Positions 44,466 through 52,897 of a stretch of 64,000 bases of DNA are shown in pieces (the first letter of the stretch is position 1; every line of letters begins with the position of its first letter). The position numbers and the translations under genes were made by a program. A model generated the notes under the pieces. That model saw only the letters and a program-made list of their open reading frames with translations, had not been told where the DNA came from and did not search any database. This DNA comes from Akkermansiaceae bacterium (GTDB lineage Bacteria > Verrucomicrobiota > Verrucomicrobiia > Verrucomicrobiales > Akkermansiaceae): the NCBI GenBank assembly GCA_017798145.1, contig CP059069.1, forward strand, positions 3,953,226-4,017,225, read 5' to 3'.

Positions 44466-45953
44466 TCACTGCGGTATTTCGTTCACCGTGTAGAATGCGA
44501 AGTTGTGGAGGAGAGGCTCGCCGTCGAGATCGCGGAGGGGATCGAGGTGGAACTCGTGGACGTGGCCTTTTGTGACGCCATCGACGCGGAGGGTGGCGCT
44601 GAGACCGTCTTCCGAGAGTTCGACCGCAGTGACCTCGGGAACGGTCTGCTCGATCTCCGGGCCGCCGTATCCGGCATGGTAGCGGTGGGTGAAGGTGGCC
44701 ATGCGATATGACTGATGAAGGGAGCCTGTCTTCGGGTCGACGGGCTTGGTGAAGTTCAGGCAAAAGCCATCCGGGGTGATCTTGATTTCCTTGATCTCGA
44801 AGGGCATTTTACCGGTCCATTCGAGGCGTTCCAGGGCGTAGGGCTTGAGGCCGCGCACCGGCCAGCCGCGGTTCGTGCCGCCGCAGACGAGGTTTCCCTC
44901 CGGGGTGAAATGGACGTTGAGCAGGCCGGTGGAAAGCTCTTCGCGGAAAGGGTAGCAGGCACCCTGCCAGACGCCGTTGACCTGCTCCGTGGTGGCCCGC
45001 ATGACGAGGGAGAGGGTGTAGTCACCGAGGAAAATCTGATCCTCGAACGGGCCGAATTTTCCCTTCGTCCGGTTGATCTCAAAGCCGCTGATCGAGCGGC
45101 CCATGCGGATGTAGGGGAAGATCACGGCATAGGGGACGAGTTCCTTGACCCGCTCCTTTTCAGTGACGATGCGGGAGCCGGATTCCGGCTGGACGGGGGC
45201 GGGCCCCATGTTGGGGGCGAAGTCGTACCAGTTGAAGCTGATGGGATGGCCCATGAAGCCGCCTTGCTTGAGGAACTTGAGGCTGCATGCGCTGTTCCAC
45301 GGCCCCTGGCTCTCGATGTAGAAGAGCGCGCCGTGCTCGTTGAAACCGATCCCGCCCGGGCTGCGCAGGCCGCTGGCGATGGGTGTGGTCTTTCCATCGG
45401 GGGAAATTTTCAGCGCCCATCCCCGGAAAAGTTCCTGGGAGTGGTAGGAGCTGGAGAGTCCGAGGGCGACGTAGAGGTTCCCGGCGGGATCGAACTTGGA
45501 GCCGAAGGCGTATTCGTGGTAGGTGCCGTAGCCCCATGCGTCGGAGACGGTGTCGTAGCGGTCCGCCTTGCCATCGCCGTCGGTGTCGGTGACTTTCGTC
45601 AGCTCGGCGCTGTGGGTGACGAAAAGCGAGCCGTCCTTCCAGGCGAGGCCGAAGATTTCATCGAGGCCGGTGGCGAAGAGCATGTATTCGGGGCGGGGGT
45701 TGGGCGCGTCGATGCCGGAGACGAAGAACACATCGCCATGGCGGGTGCCGATGGCGGTGCGGCCATCCGGGAGGGCGGCGAATGCTCCGGCCTCGATGAC
45801 GAGATTTTCCGGGATGGGGAGATTGGTAAGGCGGTAGTATTCCCGCTCGCGCTCGGCGGTGCCCCAGCGCTCGCCGACTTCCTCGGCGATTGAGAGGCAT
45901 GGGAGCAGGCAAATGGCGGCGGCGAGTGCAGAGCGTTTAGCGGAGAGGTGCAT
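44466..45953 (-). CDS. Exported sugar/sorbosone-dehydrogenase-like beta-propeller protein
   Basis: The 495-residue product starts at the ATG at 45953, which overlaps the cytochrome gene by 17 bases; the codon two upstream in frame is TTG. A signal peptide (SALAAAICLLPCLSIAEE) precedes a propeller with TKVTDTDGDGKADRYDTVSD, GLRSPGGIGFNEHGALFYIE, VMRATTEQVNGVWQGACYPF and GNLVCGGTNRGWPVRGLKPY. This resembles PQQ-type glucose/sorbosone dehydrogenases common in PVC bacteria. With the multi-haem protein encoded just upstream it could pass electrons from a sugar to haem. The cofactor is inferred. Confidence 0.82.
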   Translation of the reverse strand: MHLSAKRSALAAAICLLPCLSIAEEVGERWGTAEREREYYRLTNLPIPENLVIEAGAFAALPDGRTAIGTRHGDVFFVSGIDAPNPRPEYMLFATGLDEIFGLAWKDGSLFVTHSAELTKVTDTDGDGKADRYDTVSDAWGYGTYHEYAFGSKFDPAGNLYVALGLSSSYHSQELFRGWALKISPDGKTTPIASGLRSPGGIGFNEHGALFYIESQGPWNSACSLKFLKQGGFMGHPISFNWYDFAPNMGPAPVQPESGSRIVTEKERVKELVPYAVIFPYIRMGRSISGFEINRTKGKFGPFEDQIFLGDYTLSLVMRATTEQVNGVWQGACYPFREELSTGLLNVHFTPEGNLVCGGTNRGWPVRGLKPYALERLEWTGKMPFEIKEIKITPDGFCLNFTKPVDPKTGSLHQSYRMATFTHRYHAGYGGPEIEQTVPEVTAVELSEDGLSATLRVDGVTKGHVHEFHLDPLRDLDGEPLLHNFAFYTVNEIPQ

Positions 45954-48264
45954 AATCAAGGGTGAGTTTGGAAGTCCCGGCGGGGAGGGCGATGGTCACG
46001 ATAGCTTCGCCAGCTGATGATTTGCTTTCAGCGATCGACGCACCTTCCTTGCTTTGTAAGAAAGTCAGGGAGATGTCCTCGTTTTTGAAGATGTTGCCGG
46101 CTCTCGTCTCAATGTTTCCTGTCAGGGCTCGGAAATGGATCGAAGTGGCCTTCTTTGTTGTGAATGTCAGGTTCCGGCGAAGGACGGTTTTTGAGTCAAT
46201 GCTGAGCGTGTGGGAGGCATCCTCGATGGATACTTCCCCGGATTTGTAGCGGAAAGTCGGGATGCCGTTCTCGCCGATCGAATAGCCCTTGAAAGCGTAG
46301 CCGTGCTGGCGTGGGTAGAGCGGATCCGGGTTGACGGGATTTTCCTTGGATCTGATCGGGGCGAGCGGCCAGGGATCCTTCGGCTCGGTGAGGAACGCGA
46401 CATCCTGCGGGAGCTGGATCGCCTTTTCCAGGGGTGTGAAATTTCCGGAACCCTGGCCGTTCCAGCCGACCCTGACAAATTTCCCCGTCCAGATTGCGGA
46501 GAGTGCGCCGGTCTGGGCGTTGAAGGCGTAGTTCAGTCCGCCGGGAAAGCCCACGGCGATGCCGCGGTATCCGGCGACCTGGCTTCGTCCGCGGTAGGTT
46601 ACCGCCGTGTCGCCGACGGTGATTTCAGGCTCCTCGACGCGCAGCCCGGAGGGGTCGCGGGCGGAGCGGCCGAGCGAGAAATTGTGCCACAGTGCGGCGA
46701 TCTGGGCCTCGGTGTCACCGCCGAGAATGTCCGCGCGCAGCGCTTTCCCGTCCGGCCAGAAGGAGGGCATGATGATGCCGGGGCGAAACTTCGCGGGGTT
46801 GAGCATGAACTCGTTGTACCAACCCGGCTGGAGGCGCTGGTAGGAGGTCATGATATCAAGCCCCTTCATGCCGGGGGATTCCTTGCCGTTGTAGTTGTGG
46901 CAGGCGATGCAGTTGAGCCCCTTGTCTCCTAGCAGTTCCGTGGCGGCGTCGCGAACGTTCCTGTCCTCGGCCTGCGGGATGGGAGGGAAATCGAACGGCT
47001 CCCGTTGGTCAACATCGTGGAGTTGGCCGGGCAGGCCATCGAGCGCCTCGGTGCCGTACTGGGGCATCCTTGTTTTCATGTAGGGGCGCACGCGCTCGGC
47101 CTCGTAGAGCACCTTGTTCATCCAATCCGGGCGCAGTTTCCAACCGACATCGGTGAGGGTGGGGGGGATGCGGGATTCGTTGCCGAGCGCTTCCTCGGTG
47201 GAGTGGAAATAGGAATCGAGATCCGGCGAGACCCCGCCGTAATCGTCGCGCTGGTGGCAGGAAATGCAGTTGAGCGCGGTCAGCCGCATTTTGACCGCAT
47301 CGGCGGTTTTCGGGGCGCTGGGTTTTGTGGCGAGGGCTTTGCGGATGGCAGTGCGCTGTATGGCGCTGAGCTGGTAATCGGGGGCGCTGCCGGGCTTTTC
47401 CGAAAGGCATCCGGCATTCAGATCCATGGCGGCAAACGGCTTGGATGAGGCGAGGGCTGGCTTGTTGCCCTCCACCGCATGGCAGGAATCGCAGCGCAGT
47501 TCGGTGAAGGCCTTCTTACCTGCGGCGATGCGATCCTCCCCGCCTTCCGGGGCGGCGGGTTTTTGAGCTTCGTTCCCGATGAGGAACGCGGCGAGAAGCT
47601 CCGCCTCCTGGCGGCTGAGCTTCATGTCCGGCATCCGCCCGTCCGGCCTGACCTTGAGCGGATCCTGAAGGAAATCGGCCAAGCCGCCGGGACGGTATTT
47701 CGCGCCGACGTGGCCGAGTCCAACCGCGCCCTTGAGTGGCTCCGCGCCAGCCTTTTCGAGCGGGGAATGGCAGGCGACGCAGCCAGCCTCATGATAAAGC
47801 TCCGAGCCGCTGCCATCCTGCGGCGCAGGCCCGGGATCGGGGGTGGGTTCGGATTTCCCGAGTGAAAGCAGGTAGGCGGTGACCGATGCGGCGATTTCCT
47901 TCCGCTCCGGTTCCGGAAGGCCGCCGAGAAGATCCGGCATGGCCGTTGCGGGATCGTTTGAATGGGGGTTCTCGATGAATTTCCTGATGAAATCCGGGTT
48001 CAGGCGCGAGCCGACCTCGGAGAGATCCGGAGCGGAAAGGGGAGCGGACGGTGAGCTGCCCTCGTGGCAGGCGGCGCAGCGCAGTTCCGTGATGAGGACG
48101 GCTCCTTGTTGTGCCTCATCGAGAGGATGCTTCGCATGGAAGCCGGGGATGACGGGGGAGGCGCCAAGAGCCGTGATTCCCGCATACAGGGCAAGCACAA
48201 TGGGATAGGTTTGCCTGAATGGACTGGGAGGGAAAAGGTCGGTCACAGGCAGGACATTATGCAT
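45937..48264 (-). CDS. Multihaem c-type cytochrome, five CxxCH motifs
   Basis: The product has about 775 residues from the ATG at 48264; an ATG at 48291 adds nine residues. A hydrophobic segment (TYPIVLALYAGITALGA) targets it to the periplasm. Five haem-binding motifs are visible in order: CAACH, CVACH, CDSCH, CISCH and CIACH. The C-terminal third is beta-rich without haem sites (TALSAIWTGKFVRVG-like strands). It leads the operon with the propeller dehydrogenase gene, overlapping it by 17 bases. Likely a periplasmic electron carrier for carbohydrate oxidation; the natural electron acceptor is not seen. Confidence 0.85.
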   Translation of the reverse strand: MHNVLPVTDLFPPSPFRQTYPIVLALYAGITALGASPVIPGFHAKHPLDEAQQGAVLITELRCAACHEGSSPSAPLSAPDLSEVGSRLNPDFIRKFIENPHSNDPATAMPDLLGGLPEPERKEIAASVTAYLLSLGKSEPTPDPGPAPQDGSGSELYHEAGCVACHSPLEKAGAEPLKGAVGLGHVGAKYRPGGLADFLQDPLKVRPDGRMPDMKLSRQEAELLAAFLIGNEAQKPAAPEGGEDRIAAGKKAFTELRCDSCHAVEGNKPALASSKPFAAMDLNAGCLSEKPGSAPDYQLSAIQRTAIRKALATKPSAPKTADAVKMRLTALNCISCHQRDDYGGVSPDLDSYFHSTEEALGNESRIPPTLTDVGWKLRPDWMNKVLYEAERVRPYMKTRMPQYGTEALDGLPGQLHDVDQREPFDFPPIPQAEDRNVRDAATELLGDKGLNCIACHNYNGKESPGMKGLDIMTSYQRLQPGWYNEFMLNPAKFRPGIIMPSFWPDGKALRADILGGDTEAQIAALWHNFSLGRSARDPSGLRVEEPEITVGDTAVTYRGRSQVAGYRGIAVGFPGGLNYAFNAQTGALSAIWTGKFVRVGWNGQGSGNFTPLEKAIQLPQDVAFLTEPKDPWPLAPIRSKENPVNPDPLYPRQHGYAFKGYSIGENGIPTFRYKSGEVSIEDASHTLSIDSKTVLRRNLTFTTKKATSIHFRALTGNIETRAGNIFKNEDISLTFLQSKEGASIAESKSSAGEAIVTIALPAGTSKLTLDYAPLR

Positions 48265-48442
48265 TTTCCGTGTCGTTTCCAGAACGAACATGAATGACAG
48301 GAGAAACCGGGAGTCATGGGTGGCTGGCTGCAGAGCGTGGGGGGAGGGCGCGCGCCATGGCTGCCGAACGGGCGGTAACAGGGGTTGGTTCCGATGAGTG
48401 TGCCGGAATCCAAGCACTGAGGAGGATGTTGCCCCGTGATGC

Positions 48443-48955
48443 TCAGCGGCTTATCCGGAGGTGGGAGGCGCTGGCTTCCTCGCCGATGAGATTGTTGCCC
48501 TGATAGACCCGGACGGCCCAGCCGGAGTATTTTTCGCCGGAGGCGGGGATGGTCTTGTAGCGGACGGGAGGCCTTTTCTTGGTGCCCGGCTTTTTCTTGG
48601 TCTCGATCCTGACCTCGTATTCGCGGGTGTGGGTGAATTTCTCGGTGGCAGATGCAAGGGATGCCGTGTGGTTGGGGCCGATGGTGACGGTGCGTGTGGA
48701 ATTGCGTTCGATGGTATCGTTTCCGGGGAGTTTTTTCGCGAAAAACACGGTTACGACCTTTAGTTCGCCTACGACCGATGTTGCGGCGCGGAGGTCGATG
48801 GCGAGCTTGTAGCCGACCGTCTCGGTGCGCTCGCGTTTCGCGTCGTTGCGGATTGTCTCAAGCGTGGGGCTGACGGAAACCAGGCGTGCATTGCTTTCCG
48901 CAGAAAGCGCGGGCCATGCGGGAAGAAGGAGCAGGGCGGCGAGTAGGATTTTCAT
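48443..48955 (-). CDS. Exported protein of unknown function
   Basis: The 170-residue product starts at the ATG at 48955 with a clear signal peptide (MKILLAALLLLPAWPALSA). The mature protein is beta-rich and basic (ETVGYKLAIDLRAATSVVGE, EYEVRIETKKKPGTKKRPPV, SGWAVRVYQGNNLIGEEAS). It lies 25 bases downstream of another exported-protein gene, so the two are probably co-transcribed, and upstream of the cytochrome gene. No family is recognised. Confidence 0.68.
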   Translation of the reverse strand: MKILLAALLLLPAWPALSAESNARLVSVSPTLETIRNDAKRERTETVGYKLAIDLRAATSVVGELKVVTVFFAKKLPGNDTIERNSTRTVTIGPNHTASLASATEKFTHTREYEVRIETKKKPGTKKRPPVRYKTIPASGEKYSGWAVRVYQGNNLIGEEASASHLRISR

Positions 48956-48980
48956 TCGAAGAGGGGTGCAGGCCACTGAT

Positions 48981-49796
48981 CTATTTGTATTCGATGGTGA
49001 ATTTCTCGGCGGCGGGGTCTGCGCCCTCGTTGACAGACCAGGAGATGGAAAAGCCGTTCCAGACCGGACGATCGCCTTTGTCCTCGAAGTGGAGCTTCGA
49101 CTTGGGGGAGGCGGTGAGGTTCCAGCGCAGTCCGCCGTATCCCTCGGTGCGGATCTCGGCGGAGACGAAGCCGTCCTTGGTCTTTTCGTGGAGGTTCATG
49201 GTGTCGAGGAAATCGAATTTGAGCTTTTCGCGGTTGGCGAGTTCGATGCGGATCTCGTCGCGCTTGGCTTTTTTCTCGAATGATTTCTGCTGCGAATCCT
49301 TGTCCCCTTGGTTGCTGTATTTGTAGGGGAGGAGATCGATGGAGATGGCGAGCCTGAGCGGATTGGTGAGGGTTCCTTTGTCTGTGATGCGGCCGGTCAG
49401 GGAGATGGCGCCCCGGTCTTCGCTGGCGGTGATCTCGAAGGTGGCGTCGCCGGTGGCCTTGCCGCGTATGGTCACCGGCTTGTCCGGGTCGATGGAGGCT
49501 GGGCTGTCGCTGGTGAAGGCGTCGTCAGCGATCATCTTGCGGACGGTGCTGCCATCAGGGAGGGTTTCGAAGATATCGAATTTCACCTTGACCGGATTGG
49601 TGACGGCGATGGGTGTGCCGTCGCGCTTGAGCGGTTCGATGAGGGCGTTACCCTTGGAGCTTATGCCGAAGCGGGCGGACTTGCTATCGTAGCCGAGGAA
49701 GGTTCCGAGCCACGGTTTTTCCTGGATCATGGGGAGATCAGCGTGGGAGGGAATGGCTGCGGCGAGGGAGATGATGGCGAGCAGTGGCGTTTTCAT
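48981..49796 (-). CDS. Exported protein of unknown function
   Basis: The 271-residue product starts at the ATG at 49796; a signal peptide MKTPLLAIISLAAAIPSHAD is followed by a beta-rich mature region (GTFLGYDSKSARFGISSKGN, DDAFTSDSPASIDPDKPVTI, FSISWSVNEGADPAAEKFTI). It is not a known enzyme family. It heads a small two-gene unit with the exported protein at 48443. Verrucomicrobia commonly encode such lineage-specific secreted proteins. Confidence 0.68.
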   Translation of the reverse strand: MKTPLLAIISLAAAIPSHADLPMIQEKPWLGTFLGYDSKSARFGISSKGNALIEPLKRDGTPIAVTNPVKVKFDIFETLPDGSTVRKMIADDAFTSDSPASIDPDKPVTIRGKATGDATFEITASEDRGAISLTGRITDKGTLTNPLRLAISIDLLPYKYSNQGDKDSQQKSFEKKAKRDEIRIELANREKLKFDFLDTMNLHEKTKDGFVSAEIRTEGYGGLRWNLTASPKSKLHFEDKGDRPVWNGFSISWSVNEGADPAAEKFTIEYK

Positions 49797-49870
49797 AATG
49801 TTACTCAAGGGTATCCGGGATGCTTCCGCAAGGAGGAAGCATCGATGGGCCAGCCATTGATGTCATCGCG

Positions 49871-50179
49871 CTACGATCTTTGATTCCGGTATGCTGCAAT
49901 GAACATGAAGAGGCTGATACCAAAGAAAACGACGCCAACGCCGATGGTTTGGTTGCCAGTATAGACAGTGGTCACCGGGCTTGATCCATACCGTCCTATC
50001 CCTCCGGTGCTGGTGAGAGGTGTGGGTGAAAACACCGCGAGAATCCCTCCGAGGAAAAACATGAATCCCAGGGCCAGGAGACTTGGGATCCCGTCCTTGA
50101 TCTTGCAGCGGCGAAAAAGCTTTGTTCTTCGTTTCCGCTCTGCAGGTAGCACTGGCCGCCTATGTAATTTTTTTGCCAT
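49871..50179 (-). CDS. Small two-helix membrane protein
   Basis: The 102-residue product has a very basic N-terminus (MAKKLHRRPVLPAERKRRTK), two membrane helices (SLLALGFMFFLGGILAVFS, about 33-51; IGVGVVFFGISLFMFIAAY, about 78-96) and a Gly/Ser/Thr loop. It ends close to the outer border of the pyrC-tail array, 12 bases from the stop of pyrC tail A, and may be native chromosome or the oldest insert. The function is unknown. Confidence 0.6.
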   Translation of the reverse strand: MAKKLHRRPVLPAERKRRTKLFRRCKIKDGIPSLLALGFMFFLGGILAVFSPTPLTSTGGIGRYGSSPVTTVYTGNQTIGVGVVFFGISLFMFIAAYRNQRS

Positions 50180-50191
50180 GGGTTCTGCGGC

Positions 50192-50318
50192 TCATCGCTC
50201 CAATAGCACTTGATCCCCCAGCACCACCAGATCCACGCACCCGCTGAGCGTCCTTTCAAGAAACGGTGTGTTCTGGGATTTCGATTTCATGAAGTCCTTG
50301 GTGAAGGTGCTGGTGGCC
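50192..50318 (-). pseudogene. pyrC 3'-end fragment, tail A
   Basis: Read on the minus strand it encodes TSTFTKDFMKSKSQNTPFLE then a diverged version of the dihydroorotase C-terminus, ending LLER and TGA (stop at 50194-50192). It is the shortest and most diverged of three orphan copies: only the core 50268-50318 is identical to pyrC (51 bases). It begins 13 bases beyond the stop of the PIN toxin gene. Without start codon or upstream domains it cannot be functional as an enzyme. Confidence 0.88.
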
Positions 50319-50331
50319 ATGCTTTTTTGGC

Positions 50332-50781
50332 TCAGGTGCTTGCGATGGAAATGAGCTCCAAGGAGTTTTTCCCCGATTTGATCGCAGCGGGATTGATGCG
50401 GCGGTCAAATGTGGCCAAGCTCGCATTGTTTGCGACAGCTACGGCGAGCAAATACAGATCGGCAACACTTGAGGGCGTGAGGTGCTTGGGCTCCAACAGG
50501 ATGCTGTCATCGAGCAGGCTGGCATCATTCCCGCAGCGCCCCATCTCCATCTCAGCCACGAATTGTATCATGGCTACACGGGTTGCCCCAGTCGTTCCGA
50601 AACAGTTGGGATAATGGGGCTGGCTGGCGATGCGAATCACGCCATTCTCCACATGCGGACAAATCAGGAATCCAGCGGACGATTGTTTCTCAAGCCAACG
50701 ATGTGCGTCCTGGTGATGGACGTGCCTCTGGTCGAGCAGGGCAAGAATGGTGTTGATGTCCGGAAGGAAAATCTTTTTCAC
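50332..50781 (-). CDS. VapC-like PIN-domain toxin
   Basis: The 149-residue protein begins at a GTG (50781) that overlaps the antitoxin stop by four bases. PIN-domain acidic residues are visible in FLPDINTILALLDQRHVHHQ (Asp8), ICPHVENGVIRIAS (Glu), and SSVADLYLLAVAVANNASLA TFD (Asp pair). VapC toxins are Mg-dependent RNases acting on tRNA or rRNA and are neutralised by VapB. The stop is 13 bases from pyrC tail A, so the pair fills the whole first module. Confidence 0.85.
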   Translation of the reverse strand: MKKIFLPDINTILALLDQRHVHHQDAHRWLEKQSSAGFLICPHVENGVIRIASQPHYPNCFGTTGATRVAMIQFVAEMEMGRCGNDASLLDDSILLEPKHLTPSSVADLYLLAVAVANNASLATFDRRINPAAIKSGKNSLELISIAST

Positions 50782-51008
50782 GGCTCGTCGTAGAGAAGCT
50801 GTTCGATGATTTCCGGAGTCACTTCTCCAGATCCTTCCCTAACTGGAAAAAGGGTGATGCCGTTGCGACTGGGACGGGGCGGATCCGATGGTGCAAGACC
50901 TTTGCGGAAAATGGCGGAAACTACCTCACCGACAGGCTTTTTCTGCCGAACTGCAAGGGATTTGGCGATCGCCAGGACGTCGTCGTCGAGATTCAGGGTG
51001 GTTCTCAT
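50778..51008 (-). CDS. Ribbon-helix-helix antitoxin (VapB-like)
   Basis: The 76-residue protein starts at the ATG at 51008 with a ribbon-helix-helix (MRTTLNLDDDVLAIAKSLAV, RQKKPVGEVVSAIFRKGL) followed by a Pro/Ser-rich linker and an acidic tail (VTPEIIEQLLYDEP) that would fit the toxin. The stop overlaps the toxin start (GTGA). The 68 bases between its start and pyrC tail B must hold the promoter. Confidence 0.82.
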   Translation of the reverse strand: MRTTLNLDDDVLAIAKSLAVRQKKPVGEVVSAIFRKGLAPSDPPRPSRNGITLFPVREGSGEVTPEIIEQLLYDEP

Positions 51009-51076
51009 GGACGGAAGCATCACGCATCACGCATCAGATGTCAATGCGCAGGGATCTGATGTGCAGGCCCTACTTG

Positions 51077-51248
51077 CTACCTTTCCAGCAAGATCTCATC
51101 CCCCAGTATCACCAGATCCACGCGCCCGCTGAGCGTCTTTTCGAGGAAGGGGGTGTTCTGGGATTTCGATTTCATGAAGTCCTTGGTGAAGGTGCTGGTG
51201 GCCTCGGTGTTGAAGAGGGTGAGGTTGGCGGGTTGGCCTTCGGCGATA
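51077..51248 (-). pseudogene. pyrC 3'-end fragment, tail B
   Basis: On the minus strand this encodes ETIAEGQPANLTLFNTEATS and the rest of the dihydroorotase C-terminus to LLER and TAG (51079-51077). Positions 51110-51226 are identical to 53330-53446 of intact pyrC (117 bases without a mismatch). Just beyond this, B and tail C share two bases that differ from intact pyrC. Similarity ends at 51248, upstream of which the sequence is unrelated. Confidence 0.9.
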
Positions 51249-51296
51249 GTTTCCATACGATCGAGGAAGATTCCGCGTTTATTGAGAAATCTTGAC

Positions 51297-51334
51297 GCAA
51301 AAGCGCCCCGAATCCTGAAATGATGCGAGGCGCT
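51297..51334 (-). terminator. Possible terminator of the array PEP-CTERM gene
   Basis: On the minus strand AGCGCC and GGCGCT form a six-base stem with a long loop, followed by TTTT. It lies between the stop of the PEP-CTERM gene (51361) and pyrC tail B. The long loop makes it a weak call. Confidence 0.35.
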
Positions 51335-51360
51335 CGGCGATTCGTCGGTTGATTCCCATG

Positions 51361-52245
51361 CTAATTGCGCCGGCGGCGCAGGAGTCCCAGAACACCAAGC
51401 GCGGCAAGAAGTGCAACAGAAGGTTCGGGAACTGCGGTGACAACGATCGTGCCGCCAAAGTCCTGGTAGTTGGCTCCAAGGGCGGCTAAGCTGGTGCCCG
51501 TATATGTGCCTTCGGCTACGGCTCCGTTGACAAAATCGACCAATTTCCCTTGCGTGAAAGTCAGGGTTTGGCCGTTTTGCACCTTCAGGCTGGAAGCCGC
51601 TGTGGTCAGGTCGAGTCCACCGGTGAAAGTGTAATCGATTCCAAAAGCAATCCCCATGTCCTGGGTGACTCTGATATCGCCGGTGTAGGACAAGAGATTG
51701 GTGAATGTGACGACCCGTGTCCCGCCGTTGCCGAAAATGAGAATATCGCCAACTCCTGTCAAAGTACCCTGCAGCGTGAGATTTCGTCCGGAAAACCCGG
51801 ATTGGAATGACGCTCCGTTGGAGTTGATGATGAACTGGGTGGCGATCATACTCGCGCTGGTCGCGGCGTTGGGGCCAAGGTTCAACGTGCCGCCGTCAAA
51901 GGTGATCGGTCCGTTGACTTGGGAAAAGTTAGGAGGAGGGGTGGTAGCGGTCTCCTGCGTCTTCATGAGCAAAGTTGTACCCGTAGGGATTTTGAGCGAG
52001 CCGCCAAGGAATATCGAGTTGCCCGTTCCTGACCCACCCCGAATCAACCCGGCAGTTCCTCCGGATCCGACAGCTGGGTTTAACTCATAATCATTTCCTG
52101 ATGTAGGAGCGGTTCCTCCCCATGAAGCTGCGGCGTTCCAATCACCGTTAGCAGCGGATTGGACTATCGTTACCGCATTCGCGGAGGATAGGCCAACGCC
52201 GAGCAAGGCGCTTGCGAAGATACTCATTCGATTAGTTCTTTTCAT
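51361..52245 (-). CDS. PEP-CTERM exported protein, autotransporter-like beta repeats
   Basis: The 294-residue protein has a signal peptide (MSIFASALLGVGLSSANA) and a Gly/Thr/Asn-rich beta-solenoid-like body (GDWNAAASWGGTAPTSGNDY, GGTLNLGPNAATSASMIATQ, LTFTQGKLVDFVNGAVAEGT). The C-terminal sorting signal is VPEPSVALLAALGVLGLLRR: the PEP motif, a membrane helix, then an Arg cluster. Such proteins are sorted by exosortase to the surface or into extracellular polymer. It is the only cargo of the middle module between pyrC tails B and C. The 145 bases upstream of its start are AT-rich and presumably contain the promoter. Confidence 0.88.
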   Translation of the reverse strand: MKRTNRMSIFASALLGVGLSSANAVTIVQSAANGDWNAAASWGGTAPTSGNDYELNPAVGSGGTAGLIRGGSGTGNSIFLGGSLKIPTGTTLLMKTQETATTPPPNFSQVNGPITFDGGTLNLGPNAATSASMIATQFIINSNGASFQSGFSGRNLTLQGTLTGVGDILIFGNGGTRVVTFTNLLSYTGDIRVTQDMGIAFGIDYTFTGGLDLTTAASSLKVQNGQTLTFTQGKLVDFVNGAVAEGTYTGTSLAALGANYQDFGGTIVVTAVPEPSVALLAALGVLGLLRRRRN

Positions 52246-52390
52246 TGTTAGTTGTTTGATTGATTTTTTTTATCAAAGGCGGGAACAATATTTTTCCAAC
52301 GTTTGTCAAAATAACAAATCATTTTCCGTGCCATCGCAAGGAGTTTTTTGGGAATCGATATTCCTATTTTTGAGAGGTTCTGCTCGGTTG

Positions 52391-52580
52391 CTAGCGCTCC
52401 AAGATTAACTCATCCTCCAGCACCACCAGATCTACGCGCCCGCTGAGGGTCTTTTCGAGGAAGGGGGTGTTCTGGGATTTCGATTTCATGAAGTCCTTGG
52501 TGAAGGTGCTGGTGGCCTCGGTGTTGAAGAGGGTGAGGTTGGCGGGTTGGTCATCTTCGGCGGTCGGCATCTCCAAGCTT
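52391..52580 (-). pseudogene. pyrC 3'-end fragment, tail C
   Basis: On the minus strand it encodes SLEMPTAEDDQPANLTLFNT and the conserved C-terminus, ending LILER and TAG (52393-52391). It extends further into pyrC than A or B (SLE corresponds to SLEVPT in the intact protein). Bases 52449-52540 are identical to intact pyrC (92 bases) and 52449-52550 identical to tail B (102 bases). A TAA-free frame runs to 52603, but this is only a fragment. Confidence 0.9.
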
Positions 52581-52663
52581 ATGTGGTTGCTAGCAAATAT
52601 CACAATACCACGCTACGTCTTTCGCATCGTTGACAATCCCGCCTTATGTGGGATTATCCCACC

Positions 52664-52897
52664 ATGAAAGTGCTCACGGTTGATTCAAAACGCCGCCTCG
52701 TGCTCCCCGGAGCCACTCCCGGCGAATGTTACGCTGTCCGTCAATCCGGCTCCGGGCACTACGAGCTGGCCAAAGTCATCCCGGCACCGAAAAAGCGGAG
52801 AGCAAAACCTGCGGAGATCGATGCCTTGCTCGCTTCCTTCGCGCTCACCCCCAGCATGGGCTCACAACAACTCCGCACCCTCACCCGCGAGCCTTGA
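52664..52897 (+). CDS. AbrB/SpoVT-like antitoxin
   Basis: The 77-residue protein begins MKVLTVDSKRRLVLPGATPG, a swapped-hairpin AbrB-like N-terminus (D-x-K-x-R-x-x-LP), followed by a basic and helical tail that would bind the toxin. The start at 52664 follows GGGATTATCCCACC, with no canonical ribosome binding site. Its TGA overlaps the TTG start of the PIN gene by four bases. It is read in the opposite direction to pyrC. Confidence 0.75.
   Translation: MKVLTVDSKRRLVLPGATPGECYAVRQSGSGHYELAKVIPAPKKRRAKPAEIDALLASFALTPSMGSQQLRTLTREP

Noticed and set aside
50806-51132. Plus-strand frame over the antitoxin and tail B
   Set aside because: It is antisense to the antitoxin and runs into the reverse of the pyrC tail; no protein features.
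52391-52603. Tail C as a functional 70-residue protein
   Set aside because: The start lies in unrelated sequence and the product is only the last fragment of dihydroorotase; no independent domain.
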